Assembly (NCBI GenBank): GCA_037176705.1
Contig: CM073908.1
Span: forward strand, 129,693,430 to 129,757,429
Direction of reading: 5' to 3'
Length of the DNA: 64,000 nucleotides
Source: Molossus alvarezi
Taxonomy: Eukaryota > Chordata > Mammalia > Chiroptera > Molossidae
Below are positions 49,090-60,712 of the stretch, one piece after another (within the stretch, counting starts at the first letter, position 1; each line of letters opens with the position of its first letter). Made by a program: the position numbers and the translations under genes. The notes under the pieces were generated by a model that did not search any database, was not told the origin of the DNA, and was given only the letters and a program-made list of their open reading frames with translations.

Positions 49090-49100
49090 AAAGGTGGGAC
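49090..49100 (+). other. Polypurine-tract-like segment
   Basis: The segment aaaggtgggac sits directly before the TG of the 3' LTR, the position of the plus-strand primer of retroviral cDNA. It is not fully purine (T and terminal C), consistent with decay. Confidence 0.6.
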
Positions 49101-49250
49101 TGAAGGGACCAAAGTTTTTCCGCCCTGAAGCTGCCTTTTTGGGATATTGATTTCAAGCTGCTTATTAAGAAACAAGACTCAGAAAGAAATTTTGACCCTT
49201 CCCCTTTTCCTGCCTAAGAGATTCAGAAAGAGAAATCGGCTTCAGGAAAT
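49101..49250 (+). mobile_element. 3' LTR of plus-strand ERV, first part
   Basis: It begins tgaagggaccaaag and matches the first ~150 bp of the 5' LTR at 36571, then stops abruptly at about 49244-49252. The continuation is found 6.8 kb away at 56093. Confidence 0.85.
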
Positions 49251-49868
49251 AGTCTATAAGACTGTCAGTCAAGAAGATTTCCAGAGGTAAAGCTCAAAGT
49301 TTCTTTTGCTGAATGAGAACAGCCAGTGATTCTCTGATAGATTTTCCTGGTTGCAGTTGAATGTCTCTGGTGATGTCATCGGTTGCTCAGGAAAATTCTA
49401 CATGGCTTCCGTAGTGATGATTTCTCAAGTTCACCTCATGTCATTTAGCGGCGATGTGCAATTGCAAGGCTCTGGGGAAATTTTTTTTTAGTTTTCAATA
49501 ATTCCAAGTCAAAGAACTAGAGAAAAATTCAACTTTAGTTTGAAGGGTTATAATCAAATATTTAAGAAAACTAGAAAAATTCAGGATCCAGTCTCTTTCA
49601 TAGGTAAAAATAGAACTTGAAAGACAATTAAAGTACAGTCTAATATCCAGAACTGCATATTATAGATTCTATGAAAATATAATTTCTCTCTCTAAAATAA
49701 TCCTCATTTTTCTCAAAAATAGTCATATTAAGATTATTGACTGCATAAGTCTAGTTTCACTAAATTGGCTTTATTTATTATAAATACAAGAATAGCAATT
49801 GATCATATAGGGTTTCTTAAATCTGCTTTGCTGGAATCTTTAGTTTGAATTTTATTTGGCCTCTAAAA

Positions 49869-50062
49869 CAGGTGTGGGGAACCTTTTTCCTGCCAAGGGC
49901 CATTTGGATATTTATAACATCATTCAAGGGCCAGACAAAATTATCAACTTAAAAATTAGCCTGCTATATTTGGTCAGGCTAATTTGGTGAGGCATGTGAT
50001 GTTAGCTGGTATTGATTTTGCCAGCCTTATATGGCACACAGGCTTGACATTCCCCACTCCTG
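49869..50062. mobile_element. Non-autonomous hAT MITE
   Basis: A 194-bp element with ends caggtgtggggaa and, on the other strand, caggagtggggaa, forming imperfect terminal inverted repeats. The 8-bp flanks ctctaaaa (49861-49868) and ctctgaag (50063-50070) are a TSD with two differences. The plus-strand sibling has the uninterrupted site at 48180-48205. There is no transposase. Confidence 0.88.
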
Positions 50063-53000
50063 CTCTGAAGGCTAAGAAGTCAAGGTACATAGTTGCCATC
50101 AGGCTTTGCCTGCAATACCTATGGGTTTGGGTGAATTCCTGAAGTTCTTGAGATCCCCAAAAATGTCTTAAGGTGCTTTCTTTGCCATCTCCCAGGAAAG
50201 CAATTTTCATTCATTACCTGAAGAGACTACTGTGAACCATGAAAATAAGCAAGGTACCAGGCTGTTTTTCCAAAGGGTTTATATCCGCTTCCAAAGTTAA
50301 TCTTAGTTTCTCAAAGCTTTCTGGTGACATCCAGAATCTATGCACACTTCTCTCAAACATGACGTTCCAAAGTCTTGGTTACTAAAACCATTTTCCAATT
50401 GTGTCCTGTTATAAAGAAAACATATTTTTATTGAATTCATGCAAATAACCATATTTCCATGATAATTAAATAATACTCATTAAGAGTTTCCAATTCTGGA
50501 GAGATCAAGTAGAGAGAAAAGTATAAATGATTCCATATTGCTTACAAAAGTACAATTTGCCAAATTGTTCCAAAAAAATCAAGTTTCCTTTTATCTGTAA
50601 AACAAAATGATTATTTTTATAAGTACCAAACTTTAATTAGATTCCACAGACTTTAAGTTGCCCTCTCAAATTGTTAAAGGTTTCTAAACACTTATTCTGT
50701 ATTCTATACATATTTCATCATAGGTCAGTTATAAGAAGTTTGCAGACAAAACCTTTTCGATGGATTTCACATTGTATAGACTGCCTTACAACAAGAAATG
50801 AAAATTCAACACCTTCATAACTTCACTTCCTATTGTGCTTTTCTGTTCTGAAGACTTCCACTAAAATCTGCAGATCTTCTTCCATTGGGGAAAATTATCA
50901 TTTCTCCTCCTCGGATCCCTTTACCAAATGGCTTTCTCCTGACCCTCACAAATGTCTCGGTCAAGGCTGGAAATAAAGATGTGGAGATGAGTCAATGAAA
51001 TAAAGGTAGTAGCTAAACTCTTTGAAAGGTAGAGGGAGGATAGCATCAGGTTCTCATTCTTCTGGGGGACAGCTACAGTAGGAAACTGAATGGGAAAATA
51101 GTGAAAGAAAAAAGCATAAAAAGTAGTTATAATCCTTACCACTGTCACCACACTGATTATTTCCAAGGTAATAATAATAGCATTTGAATATCAAAGGAAG
51201 ATAGAATTTCAAAGAAGTGAGATCTGAGGTTATAAGAAGTAAAGAAATTCAAGAGGACGCAAATTGAGAACACTTTTCTATTGATCATTTATCAATCCAT
51301 GTAATGATTTAGCTTGTACTTGAAAAGGTTAAAGATCACATCCAAAAATGAACTGAGGTCCCTTTTGTACAAAGCAGTTACATTTATTTTGTCTTCCCTA
51401 AAAAAGTACATTAATGTGAACAAAAAAAAGGTAACGAATATCTAAATATCTTATCTCTAAATAAATGAACCTACCATTTTTAAAGGATTATTTAATTTTT
51501 CTCTTAAAAAGGAGAGAGAAGACAGGTCATCCTAGAGAATTAATATTAAGTCAGAATGTCAGCCTTGGAATGTCTCCACAGTGGTGGAGAAAGCAGCTGA
51601 TTGGGGTCTCATGGTTAAGTGTACACTGATTATGACTGAGTATTGAAAATAAACATTTCCAACAAAAAGTCTTAAACATAATTAATATTCTCAGTTCATT
51701 TACTGTCATATAAACAATTCTTGTTTATGTAGGTCATCTGCCAGTATTTTCATGAATCCAGTTATTCCTTAGAGCTCAATAAATCTTTATTCAAATTAAA
51801 GGTATGATCTGAAAATATATTCTCAGAAAATTCTATTTTAGAATAAGTGAGTTCTTTCCATGCATATTTCTGAAGATGAAATATATTTGCAAAAGTATCA
51901 GGAGTAAAACAATGACTGTGTATAAATGATAAGAAAACTTAAAATGACATGGTTATAGATCTGATGTAAATTCAACTGACAAATAAATTTCCTTTTCTGT
52001 AACAACATTTTAAAATAATTAGAATTATATATATATATCATAATTATTCTTTATTTGACGAAGCTTCCCATGTAACTTAAAAAATATCAAATAGACCTAA
52101 TTAGTTTAAAATTTCTCTTTTATAAGGAGAGATAGAACAAATCTCCAGAGGCTCATTGGGATAACTCAAACCCATTTCTAAGTTAATAAAAAGTCTCCTT
52201 TTAAAATTCAAACCCTGGGAAGGTTGTCAAATATGACCAAAAAGATTGATTATTATTACGAAACAATATTAAATTGTTCATTTACCACACTGACAATAAA
52301 ATGTATCAAACAAATATAGGTTAGCAAAACTTTAGTTCTTAAGACTGAGAACATTGTTAAGTAATCAAGAACCTGATTAAGACAATATGACAGAAATATC
52401 TTAAAAATGCATAGAATCTTTGCTTTCTAGACAAATACAGGATTTTCCCCCCTAAACAGACTGAAAAAGAACCAAACTAATTCTATATTAGCTTCACTTT
52501 TTTATTTAAATTCATTTACTTAATTAAATTTATTATAATATTATTCAGCTTAACCATGTATAAAATTTCCTCTTAAGGTTTCTCTTCACAAACCTCTACA
52601 ATCTTCCTAGTCACTTTAGTTTGCCCCTTCTTAACTCAACCAGTAATAACCAACTTCAGAACAACCCATTTTCTTCAAAAAATTATCTCCATATTTGATA
52701 CCTTCTATTATTAAAAACATACAGTTTCTATCCAATTTAATTAGAATTCCTAACTCTTAGAAATCTTGATTTCTAGTGACAACTGAAAGTAAGTAATTAA
52801 CATTTTTTTGATTGACAAATTTATTAATACATTTTATAACTTCTAGAAAGAAACAGGTTCTTTCTTTGGCAAATACACTTGCAATTTCAAGAGACATACT
52901 TCAATAATTAAAATACAAAACGCATTCATTAACAGATCCAAATTTGTTTTCCAGCTTCTCTGTAATAAGAAGCCAAAAGTAGGTACACTTAGATCAATGT

Positions 53001-53181
53001 TTTGGTATTTCATATTATTTCAAAATATCTAGCTATTCAATAATTTTTGTCATTTATCTTAACAGTAAAATGCTCTAAAGTTTCAAGTTACCAACAGACT
53101 TTAGAAATCTATGTTAAGGTATATATATATAACATACAATATAATTACTACTTAAAAGGCTTATCAAAAACCTTTCATTTT

Positions 53182-53457
53182 CCAGCCAGTGTGGCTCAAA
53201 GGTTGAGTGTCGACCCATGCACCAAGAGGTCGCTGGTTCAATTCCTGGTCAGGGCATGTGCTGAGGTTGCGGGCCTGATCCTCAGTGGGGGGCATGCAGG
53301 AGGCAGCCAATCGATGTTCCTTCTCACTGATACTTCTCTCTCTCTCCCTCTCCCTTCCTCTCTCTCTCTTCCTCTCCCTTCCTCTCTCTCTCTCCCTCTC
53401 CCTTCCTCTCTCTCTCTCCCTCTAAAAATCAAAAAAGAAAATAATTTAAAAAAAAAA
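53182..53457 (+). mobile_element. VES-type SINE with expanded CT minisatellite, TSD
   Basis: tRNA-like head (ccagccagtgtggctc), a body whose CT-rich part is expanded into about three 24-28 bp units (53335-53420), and an A-tail. TSD ctttcatttt is perfect at 53172-53181 and 53458-53467. Confidence 0.93.
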
Positions 53458-55522
53458 CTTTCATTTTAGTTATAACTATTTATTAGTTCATAGTAATTCT
53501 ATGAGATTTCAAATTTTTACCCAATCTATTTTCTTAACAAAGTTTGAAACAGAGCTAAATGACATGAACTTATTTTTGTAAACTGAGGTAAAACAAACAG
53601 ATCTATTTTATGTCAATAACTTTAAAAACATCAACCAAACTTAAAACAGCTTGAATATCACATATTTTCCCAGACCATATGATCCTGAAAAACATTCGGG
53701 ATTGTATTTATTTCTTAATTTATAAAAGTATTTTAATTAGTTAAAACCAATAAAATATTACAACCTAGTTATATCATCTGGAGGCAGATAAAACACAGAC
53801 AAACACACATATCACAAACAGATCAAACACATAAACAGAATTATTAATAACTGTAGACAAGACAAATTTGCCCTCGACAACTTTTAAGGAGGCTAAAGAA
53901 TGTCCATGGCAGGTATTAGGCCTGAGTAACTTTAGCCACTTGTATTTTTAAAAGTGCCAGTTTTTTTTTCTTCAGTTAACTCAGTCTCACACAATATTGG
54001 GCTGAATTTATATTTCTGATTACCCAGCAGGAAGACCTGTTGGGACTTTCAAAATATTCTTATCAAACTTCGAAAAATCAACTTCCAGTTTTGCTAAATT
54101 TTTATCAGTTATTAAATCCTTTAAAATCTGTTCAAATATACCAATTCTCATATTTTACCTCAATAACTTTCAAAATTTTCTACCTTATAAGGAAATCTCT
54201 TGATTTTTCCTTTTGCTGTTTTAAAATTCTCTTGTTAATTAACCCATTTAGTATCTATAAAACCCAAAAAGCTAAATAGCAAATTCAAAAGTCTCACGAC
54301 TAGCTTCATTCTGTACATCTATTTTTTTTAATGCAAAACCATTGTACTTCCAATGTCTTGATTTTTTTCAATATCTACATATATCTGAAACTAGGAAGAA
54401 GTCTGAGTAGACTTTGATTTTTTTCTAATTTTTGTCCTTCCATCTTATTAATGGCCAGTTATATCAATAAGAGAGCTCTCTAAAATTTTTCAATGTATAC
54501 ATTTTTTTTCAATTCAAAACATCAAGCATCTAGTCAGTGACAGTAAGATTTTTTAACACTCAACAAATAAGACCTTTAGAACTTAACCAAAGAAGCAAAA
54601 AGTCTTCCACAAACGGTGCAAAGGATGCAGCCCTCCCTCAAAGATCAGAGTTCACCTCAAAGAAATCAGAGAAAGCACAGACCTTCTTTAAATAGGTAGT
54701 CAGGTTGGCGGGTGCATACGGTAATCTCCAGTTCCCCACAAAATGTGAGACTGCCAGCCACAAACTTGCTAATTTGTGGCACAGGGCAGGCACTACTAGA
54801 ATGGAACTTTCCGGCAATAACAAGAAAGGAAGACTTAGACAACAAAGGCCCCTTATGGGCTGGGGCTCCTTATGGCAAACTCCCCTGAGAGCTGGCAGAG
54901 CCGGACAAAGAGACACTTTGAACCCCAATCAATTAGACTGGCCACCAGGTGTATCCCAGTAAGTGCACCTTTCAAATGGTGGAGACCATGGTCACAAGCT
55001 AAGCTCTTAGTACACAACAAGACGGAAGGAAAAACCTCATCCAGTTTTTACATAAAGACTCACAGAAAAATTTTTCTGGACAGACGCAGGTCTGGAAAGA
55101 ACTGCTTAACTCCCTAACCTGTGAGATTGGTTCAAACAATAGGCTTTTAGAGAGTATATGCTTATGTTATACCCCTGTGGTATTTCCTTTTTATAACAAA
55201 ATGACATAAAAGACATGGACAAAGAACAACAAAATAATGTCTAGGAGGAAAGGATTAGTAAAAAAAATACAATAAAATCAAACAAAAACCCAAGAGTCCC
55301 TAAGATCAAGAAGCTAGCTTTACAAATATTTTCTCCTGCCAATGTAAATTTAGAAAAGAGAAAAGGTTCTCAACACTTTCAACTTCCACTAAACCCCACA
55401 GACAAGAGAGCAGAAATACCAAAATGGTAAAATGCTTACTGTTTCTGCCAACTGTAGCCAGACGTCCATGATCTCTCACCTGCAGTGGTCCAGGGTGCTA
55501 GCAGTGTCCTAGATAGTGAATT

Positions 55523-55540
55523 CTCCTGGCTGGATGGCCA
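55523..55540 (-). other. Primer-binding-site-like segment of minus-strand ERV
   Basis: On the minus strand it starts TGG (tggccatccagccaggag), a few bases after the LTR end. It agrees with the plus copy from ccagcca onward. Confidence 0.5.
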
Positions 55541-55545
55541 AATTT

Positions 55546-56092
55546 TGGGGGCTAATAAGATATTAATACTTTTCCACCCACCCTCTAAATTATTTTAGCT
55601 GGGCTAATAACCAAATTAACAGAGACAGATTAACAAGAGACTATCAAAGTTTAACACCTGGTCCTGGGGAACTCACAGGGGCATGAAAATTCTCAACACA
55701 ATTAGGCAACATTAGTCATTTGAGACATTTATGGACAAAGGAGATAGGTGGGAGAAATGGGGTCTTAGATTTCAGAAGTGAGAATGGACAATTTACAGGT
55801 AGTTGAAGGATAAAACATACACAGCAGGAAAATCTTTGCCAGTTTACTCAGAAACAACAGGAAACTGGGTGTACTTAGTTGATAGGCACCTTCCTGAAGC
55901 TCTCCTATTTACCATATGAATTCCTATTAGGTCAAAGTGTCATCCTAAAATCTTCCTGAAGCAGGTTTCTCTGGTTGAGGTTTTTGAGCAGGAAAGGGGG
56001 TGAGTCAAAGGTTCTTTCTCAGTCTTTTATTTCTTAACACCTTAAAATGAATATCCCAAAAAGTACCTTTAGCCTGTCAGAATTTGTGTGCA
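55546..56092 (-). mobile_element. 5' LTR of the younger, minus-strand ERV
   Basis: About 547 bp. On the minus strand it begins TG (tgcacacaaattc) and ends CA (cccccaa context at 55546). It aligns with 36571-37131, including the segments ctgttaatctgtctctgtt and taaatgtctcaa. Mismatches are frequent, so the copies are old. Confidence 0.82.
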
Positions 56093-56415
56093 TTCAAGAT
56101 CTTAGGATGTTCTCTTCAGCCTAATTTGAATTAAATATACTAAATAAGAGAACTTCAGGCAAGCGCCTGTTGCCTAGATACCATTTGTGTCCCAATGTTT
56201 CAGAGTCATCTAGCAAGGAATTTCCTGCTATGTGTAGTCCCTACCTCTTCCACTACCTATAAATTGCCTATCAGCACTTATGAAATCTAATACTCCATTC
56301 CCCCCTTCTTTCTTTGTCCCAAAATGTCTTAGATGCCCAGTGATGCCTCAACATATTACTTGCATAATCTTCATTTTCAATAGCATGGTGTCTATTTAAC
56401 GAATTGTGAACTATG
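56093..56415 (+). mobile_element. 3' LTR of plus-strand ERV, second part
   Basis: Starting ttcaagatcttagg, it continues the LTR alignment where 49250 stops: ttcaggcaagcgcctgttgc, then ctacctataaattgcc, then caaaatgtcttagatg. The last ~80 bp of the LTR are degraded or lost. Confidence 0.78.
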
Positions 56416-57469
56416 AAAATCCATTCTTGCTATAGGCATACTTGTAAATGTGTCATCAATCCTAGTTGGGGCTTCTGATGTGGGAGGATGGTGACAGAAG
56501 ATTCAGTCAGTGTCTTTGAATAAGTCAAATGCTGTGTCTCCCACTTTCTCTCACACATCCACATTATGAGAAAGGTCAGCAGATTCCTTTGCAGAGTGGT
56601 GCGGGTAATTCATCCAACCACATTATGGATGGACCATAGAAGTAGTGACTTTGAAAACAAGCCACTGTGCAACAGGCACATTGGGTTGACAACACATCAG
56701 CATCCACTGATAGAATCGGAAATTTAGGACCAAAAAAGTCCAAGAATTCTGATTAAACATTTAAAATACTAAGACATTAAAAATAAACACTGAAACATCA
56801 AAAGTATTCAAAAGTATTCAAAACAAACACTAAAATCTTAAAGCACTGGAAACAGATACTGAAATAAACTGAGATCTTGGCTTAACAGGATAAGACACAA
56901 CGTAACCTTAAAATGGCCTAAGTGATAGGAGAGGCTCAAATCCCATAAGCACCTGAAATTCATCACATGCAAAATGAAACCAGAAATGACCCCTTCAAGC
57001 CTCGCCCCATCCTATCCTTCCTCTTCTTCCTGAACCAGAGTCACATAAGGTAGGTAACCGAAATAAGGGTGTGCCTTACCTCTCTTTCACAGTCGTTATC
57101 CAGTTAAGTCGGTCAACAGCATTTCCATTGAGTCAACAGTGAATTCCATACATCTCTTGAATCTGCTCCACCTGTGTTGCCAGTGCTGTTAAGTTCAAGA
57201 CTAGACCATCATTTATCGGCAATATTCTCATAGCCACATAGTTGGTTCTTTCATTTGTTTTCAACAAACCTTAACTTGGTGCCTACTCTGTACTCTCTAC
57301 CAACAGCTGTAGCTATATAGATGAAGCAAAAGCACTACTTACTTCCAAAGAACTTCTTCTTGAGGAGAGGAAACTAGATACATAAAAAAAAAAAAAAAAA
57401 AGTATCAATGGTACTATATACATGTTTGCAAAAGAGTCCTTCCAGACAGAAAGGAAGTGATTGTTGGAA
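56416..57469. other. Unique DNA, no gene seen
   Basis: About 1 kb with no recognised repeat. A small A-rich internal direct repeat (caaaagtatt) occurs near 56800-56820. Confidence 0.5.
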
Positions 57470-57629
57470 CTTAGTTTCCAAACATCTAACCTTGCCTCTA
57501 TCCAACTTATTTTCCACCTTGAGAGTAATTATAAAATGCAAATCCAATCCTTGCTTCAATTATTGAAGTATCTATGTATCGCCGTCTGGATAAAATTCCA
57601 CTTGTTCTCTATGTGTCTTCATAAGAAAT
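57470..57629 (+). mobile_element. L2 fragment
   Basis: Phrases ttattttccaccttgagag and gtctggataaaattccac fit the L2 3' region on the plus strand. It adjoins the hAT element. Confidence 0.6.
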
Positions 57630-58149
57630 CAGCAGTTCTGAAAGTGTGCTTGGGGACCCATGGGGAGGGATAGGGATCCCTGAGATCCTTTTTGTGGGCC
57701 TGAAAGGTCAAAATGGTGTTAGTGATCATCTCTTAAAATGTCGTGTGCCTTTTTTCACCCTCATTCTCTCACAAATGTACAGGCCAGTTTTCCAGACACC
57801 GCATAGCTTGAGGTATTGCAGCAGATTGCTTGAAGGAGCAGATAGGAGAATCCAGATGTCTTCTATTAAACCAGATAATAAAGAAATATGCAGTATTGCA
57901 AAATTAAATTTGTTTTGTTTTGGAAAAATTACCGTTTAGAAAATATATTATTTATGTTAACATGTAATGGGTTTATTATTCTTTTTCAAAACAAATTAAT
58001 AATATATTTAAATATTTCTCGGCCTTAATTGCTAGGGTGGCAAACAACAGTAGATGCAAATCATATCAATACCAGAACTTTGGGATTCTCAATAATTTTT
58101 AAGACTGCCAAGGGTGGGGTCCTGAGACCAACAAGTTTAAGAACTGCTG
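57630..58149 (-). mobile_element. hAT-Charlie-like non-autonomous transposon
   Basis: About 520 bp. The ends are cagcagttctgaaagtgtg and, on the minus strand, cagcagttcttaaacttg, a terminal inverted repeat of about 16 bp with few mismatches. The interior (gtcctgagacc near one end, ctgagatcctttttgtgg near the other) fits old Charlie-group elements. No clean 8-bp TSD remains. No transposase. Confidence 0.8.
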
Positions 58150-59004
58150 CAATAAAGTATCACAAGTTACCGGCTGGCCTTGTCTCAGACTGCTGTTTTC
58201 AGGTACTCTGGGCTCCAAGCATACAGAGGCTTACCGTTTTCCAGAATGCATCACGCTGTCCCCTCCCTCCCGTCACAGACCACATGTTAATCTGTGATTG
58301 CTTCCCACCCTGCCTGACCCCACACAGAAAAGGGACTGAGGCTGAATGGCGGCGAGGCAGAAGAGTGTGGGCATGCATCTCCCAGGACCCAGAGGCGGAT
58401 TCCTGTTGGGTGGCTCTGTGCTGCTCTGTTCTTCCTCCTTCCATGCTATTATGCTCGGACATTTTTCCTGGACCCATCTAAGCTCCATGTCTACCCCCAA
58501 AGAGTCTCTCCTGTCATTCTACTTTCACAGGGCCCTCTGTTAGTAATTCAAATAGCATACATTTTGCTATTTCAATTACTTGTTCATAAAGAAAATTGTT
58601 CTCGAATATAGAGCATATATATTTTTTTTCTCTTTTCATTCCAATTGGCATCCTGAAGTTTCTGGGCTTCCTAGAAATTTGAATAGGTGTTTCTAAAATC
58701 TAGAAAGCACATTTAAATGTAAGTTTTGCCCACCCCTTATGAAATGTTCACAGAAAACTTTCTACTAATCTTAGTCTGCACTTCACTTCATGATAATGAC
58801 TGGTTTATGAGTCTGTCTTCCTCACTGGGGTGTTATTTCTATGAAGGCAGAAAACGAGACAAGCCCATTACATGAGGGAGGTAATATGGCGTTTTAGAAA
58901 GCATTCTCCTGCATTCCCAAACCCACTGAGGCAATCAGAAGACCCCTCTTTGAATGCCACTTCCAGAATCAGGCTGCCATACTACTGGCCTGCAAGAGTA
59001 ATTA
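58150..59004. other. Mostly unique DNA with a GC-richer block
   Basis: 58190-58540 is GC-richer than average. It contains aatggcggc (58345-58353), a YY1-like core. The overlapping frames on both strands (58029-58543) show no recognised domain. Confidence 0.45.
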
Positions 59005-59205
59005 TAGTAGGTATAGAGAAAGACAAATACTGTGTAATTTCACTTATAAGTGGAATCCAAAAAAAGCAAACAAAACAAAAAACAAAACAGACCAAATGAA
59101 CAAACAAAACAGAAACAGACCCATTAGCTGTAGAGAAGAGGCTCATGGCTACCAAAGGGAGGCGGTTGGGGGATGGGGAAAATGAAAATCAGGGTAATCG
59201 TTTCA
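59005..59205 (+). mobile_element. Old L1 3' UTR fragment
   Basis: Plus-strand text gagaaagacaaatactg, cacttataagtggaatcc, then gctaccaaagggaggcgg marks the ORF2/3' UTR junction of a middle-aged L1. Confidence 0.75.
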
Positions 59206-59868
59206 AAGCCACTGTATTAGTCAGTTTTAAACCATTCTAATCGACAAAGGCAGATGGCTCCAACTCCAGTCCTTTTAAAAAGGTAGTTATAGTAATGTCC
59301 TGAGATATTCAAGTGGCTCTGGAAGGTTTCTTCTAAAAAAATATCTCTCCAAGACTAGGAAGTTCCTCTTAGATTAAGGAAATAGCTTCTGGGAAAATTA
59401 AGCTTATCAGTCAGCCATGTCTTAGAGTGAATTACTTTACTCTTTTAATCAAATTGCTTTTGCTTTAATAGCTTGGGTACAGATTATAGTGTTCTGGGTC
59501 ATCCTGTCCTCCTAAGCTTCATATATACTTACAGGCCATAAGGTAGTGAAGCAAAAATGAACTACTTCCTGTCTGGTTGAATACACTTGCTGATCACAGC
59601 AAAAGTTGACTCCAGTGGGACCTCCAATCCACTGACCCTATCAAATTTGTCCTCTATCTTCCCCTATTGTCCTTAATTCCCTTTTTTATAGTTAAATTCA
59701 TGGTTCCTTCTTATAAAAATTTCATTATGTAGAACGTAGGCTCCCTTGCCCCGAAACTCTCCATTATCCTCAACTAGCAAAAGAATTTGGATTTTGGTTG
59801 AATCCGGGAATTTACCTACTCCACTCCTGTCTTCAAATCAGAAATAGAGACAGACAACTAACCACGCC
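59206..59868. other. No gene; possible unnamed old repeat
   Basis: From about 59570 the text (cactgaccctatcaaattt and on) resembles a widespread placental repeat I cannot name. No coding signal. Confidence 0.4.
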
Positions 59869-59879
59869 GTCTCATTTTA

Positions 59880-59991
59880 AAAATATGTTTTTATCGACGT
59901 TTTAGAGAGAGAGGAAGGGAGAGAGGGATAGGAACGTCTAAGTGAGAGAGTTGGGATGATGCTCAATCCACTCAGCCACACTGGCCCGGCT
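59880..59991 (-). mobile_element. Internally deleted VES SINE (112 bp) with TSD
   Basis: The tail-side body and the very end of the head are present, but the middle (about 100 bp, including most of the tRNA-like part) is missing. TSD gtctcatttta is perfect at 59869-59879 and 59992-60002. Confidence 0.88.
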
Positions 59992-60002
59992 GTCTCATTT
60001 TA

Positions 60003-60434
60003 CTTTTATTGTTTACACCCACAAGTGGACCCTCTCTGCTTCTAGGTAACAATTCTCCATTCCCCTATTGGACTCGTTCTCCCACTCACTGAGTTGACTA
60101 TTCCACACCTTCTGCCTCAAAACTCCAGCACGGCTTCCTTCTTCCTCATTCCTAGTTGATAGCCTTCCTTCTTTTTCACTAGGAAAGTGGAAGCAGTTAG
60201 AAGAGAATATGCACATTCTTCCACCAGCTACGCTAGCAAGCTACTTGCCTCTGTGCTAAATATTTTGTCTGTCCTCCTCTTACAATTCCTCTACCTATGC
60301 ACTGAGTGCTATACCTTCCACCTATTTAACACATTCTTCCCAAAAACTTCTATCTCCCCTGCCTTTATTACTGAATCATTGTCACTAGCCTATAGCACCA
60401 AGTGGTAGTCCAGATTTAAAAAAGGATTATTTGA
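60003..60434. other. No gene; possible unnamed old repeat
   Basis: Continues the possible repeat of 59570-59868 (gtggaagcagttagaagaga). Nothing coding. Confidence 0.4.
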
Positions 60435-60712
60435 CTGCATTTTCCCTTCTGATAGGAATTGCATTGCATCTGTAGCTCTCCTTGGGTAGTGTGGACATTT
60501 TAATAACATTAAGTGTTCCAACCCATGGACACCGGGTGTGTGTCCATTTATTTGTGTCTTCTTTAGTTACTTTCATTAACGCTTGGTAGTTTCTACTATA
60601 CAAGTCTTTTATTCCTTGGTTAATTGTATTCTTAAGCATTTTATTGTTTTTGGTGCTATTGTATATGGAATTGTGTTCTTAATTTCCTTTTGAAAAATAC
60701 ATTGTTATTTAC
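60435..60712 (-). mobile_element. Old L1 ORF2 fragment, minus-strand part of an inverted pair
   Basis: On the minus strand it encodes decayed ORF2 text (NYQALMKVTKEDTNKW, then VIKMSTLPKESYRCNAIPI), the segment just after the RT domain. It ends in mid ORF2 with no 3' UTR. Confidence 0.8.

Larger units (their letters stand above)
49251..55540 (-). mobile_element. Internal region of the younger, minus-strand ERV
   Basis: This is the reverse complement of the same family. It begins on the left at the equivalent of about 48835 of the plus copy, so its own 3' LTR and last ~250 bp are missing. The segment 49256-49500 mirrors 48575-48835, and 50070-50210 mirrors 48040-48180. It carries a hAT MITE (49869) and a SINE (53182). 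No retroviral protein frame is recognised; the frames near 54638-55117 match nothing I know. Confidence 0.78.

Noticed and set aside
54638..55117. Overlapping frames of 80-96 codons near the minus-strand LTR, considered as gag
   Set aside because: No matrix, capsid or zinc-knuckle signature, and frames on both strands overlap.
58029..58543. A 150-codon plus-strand frame and opposite-strand shadows
   Set aside because: The first part lies in a Charlie-like transposon and the rest has no recognised domain. A GC-rich composition accounts for it.
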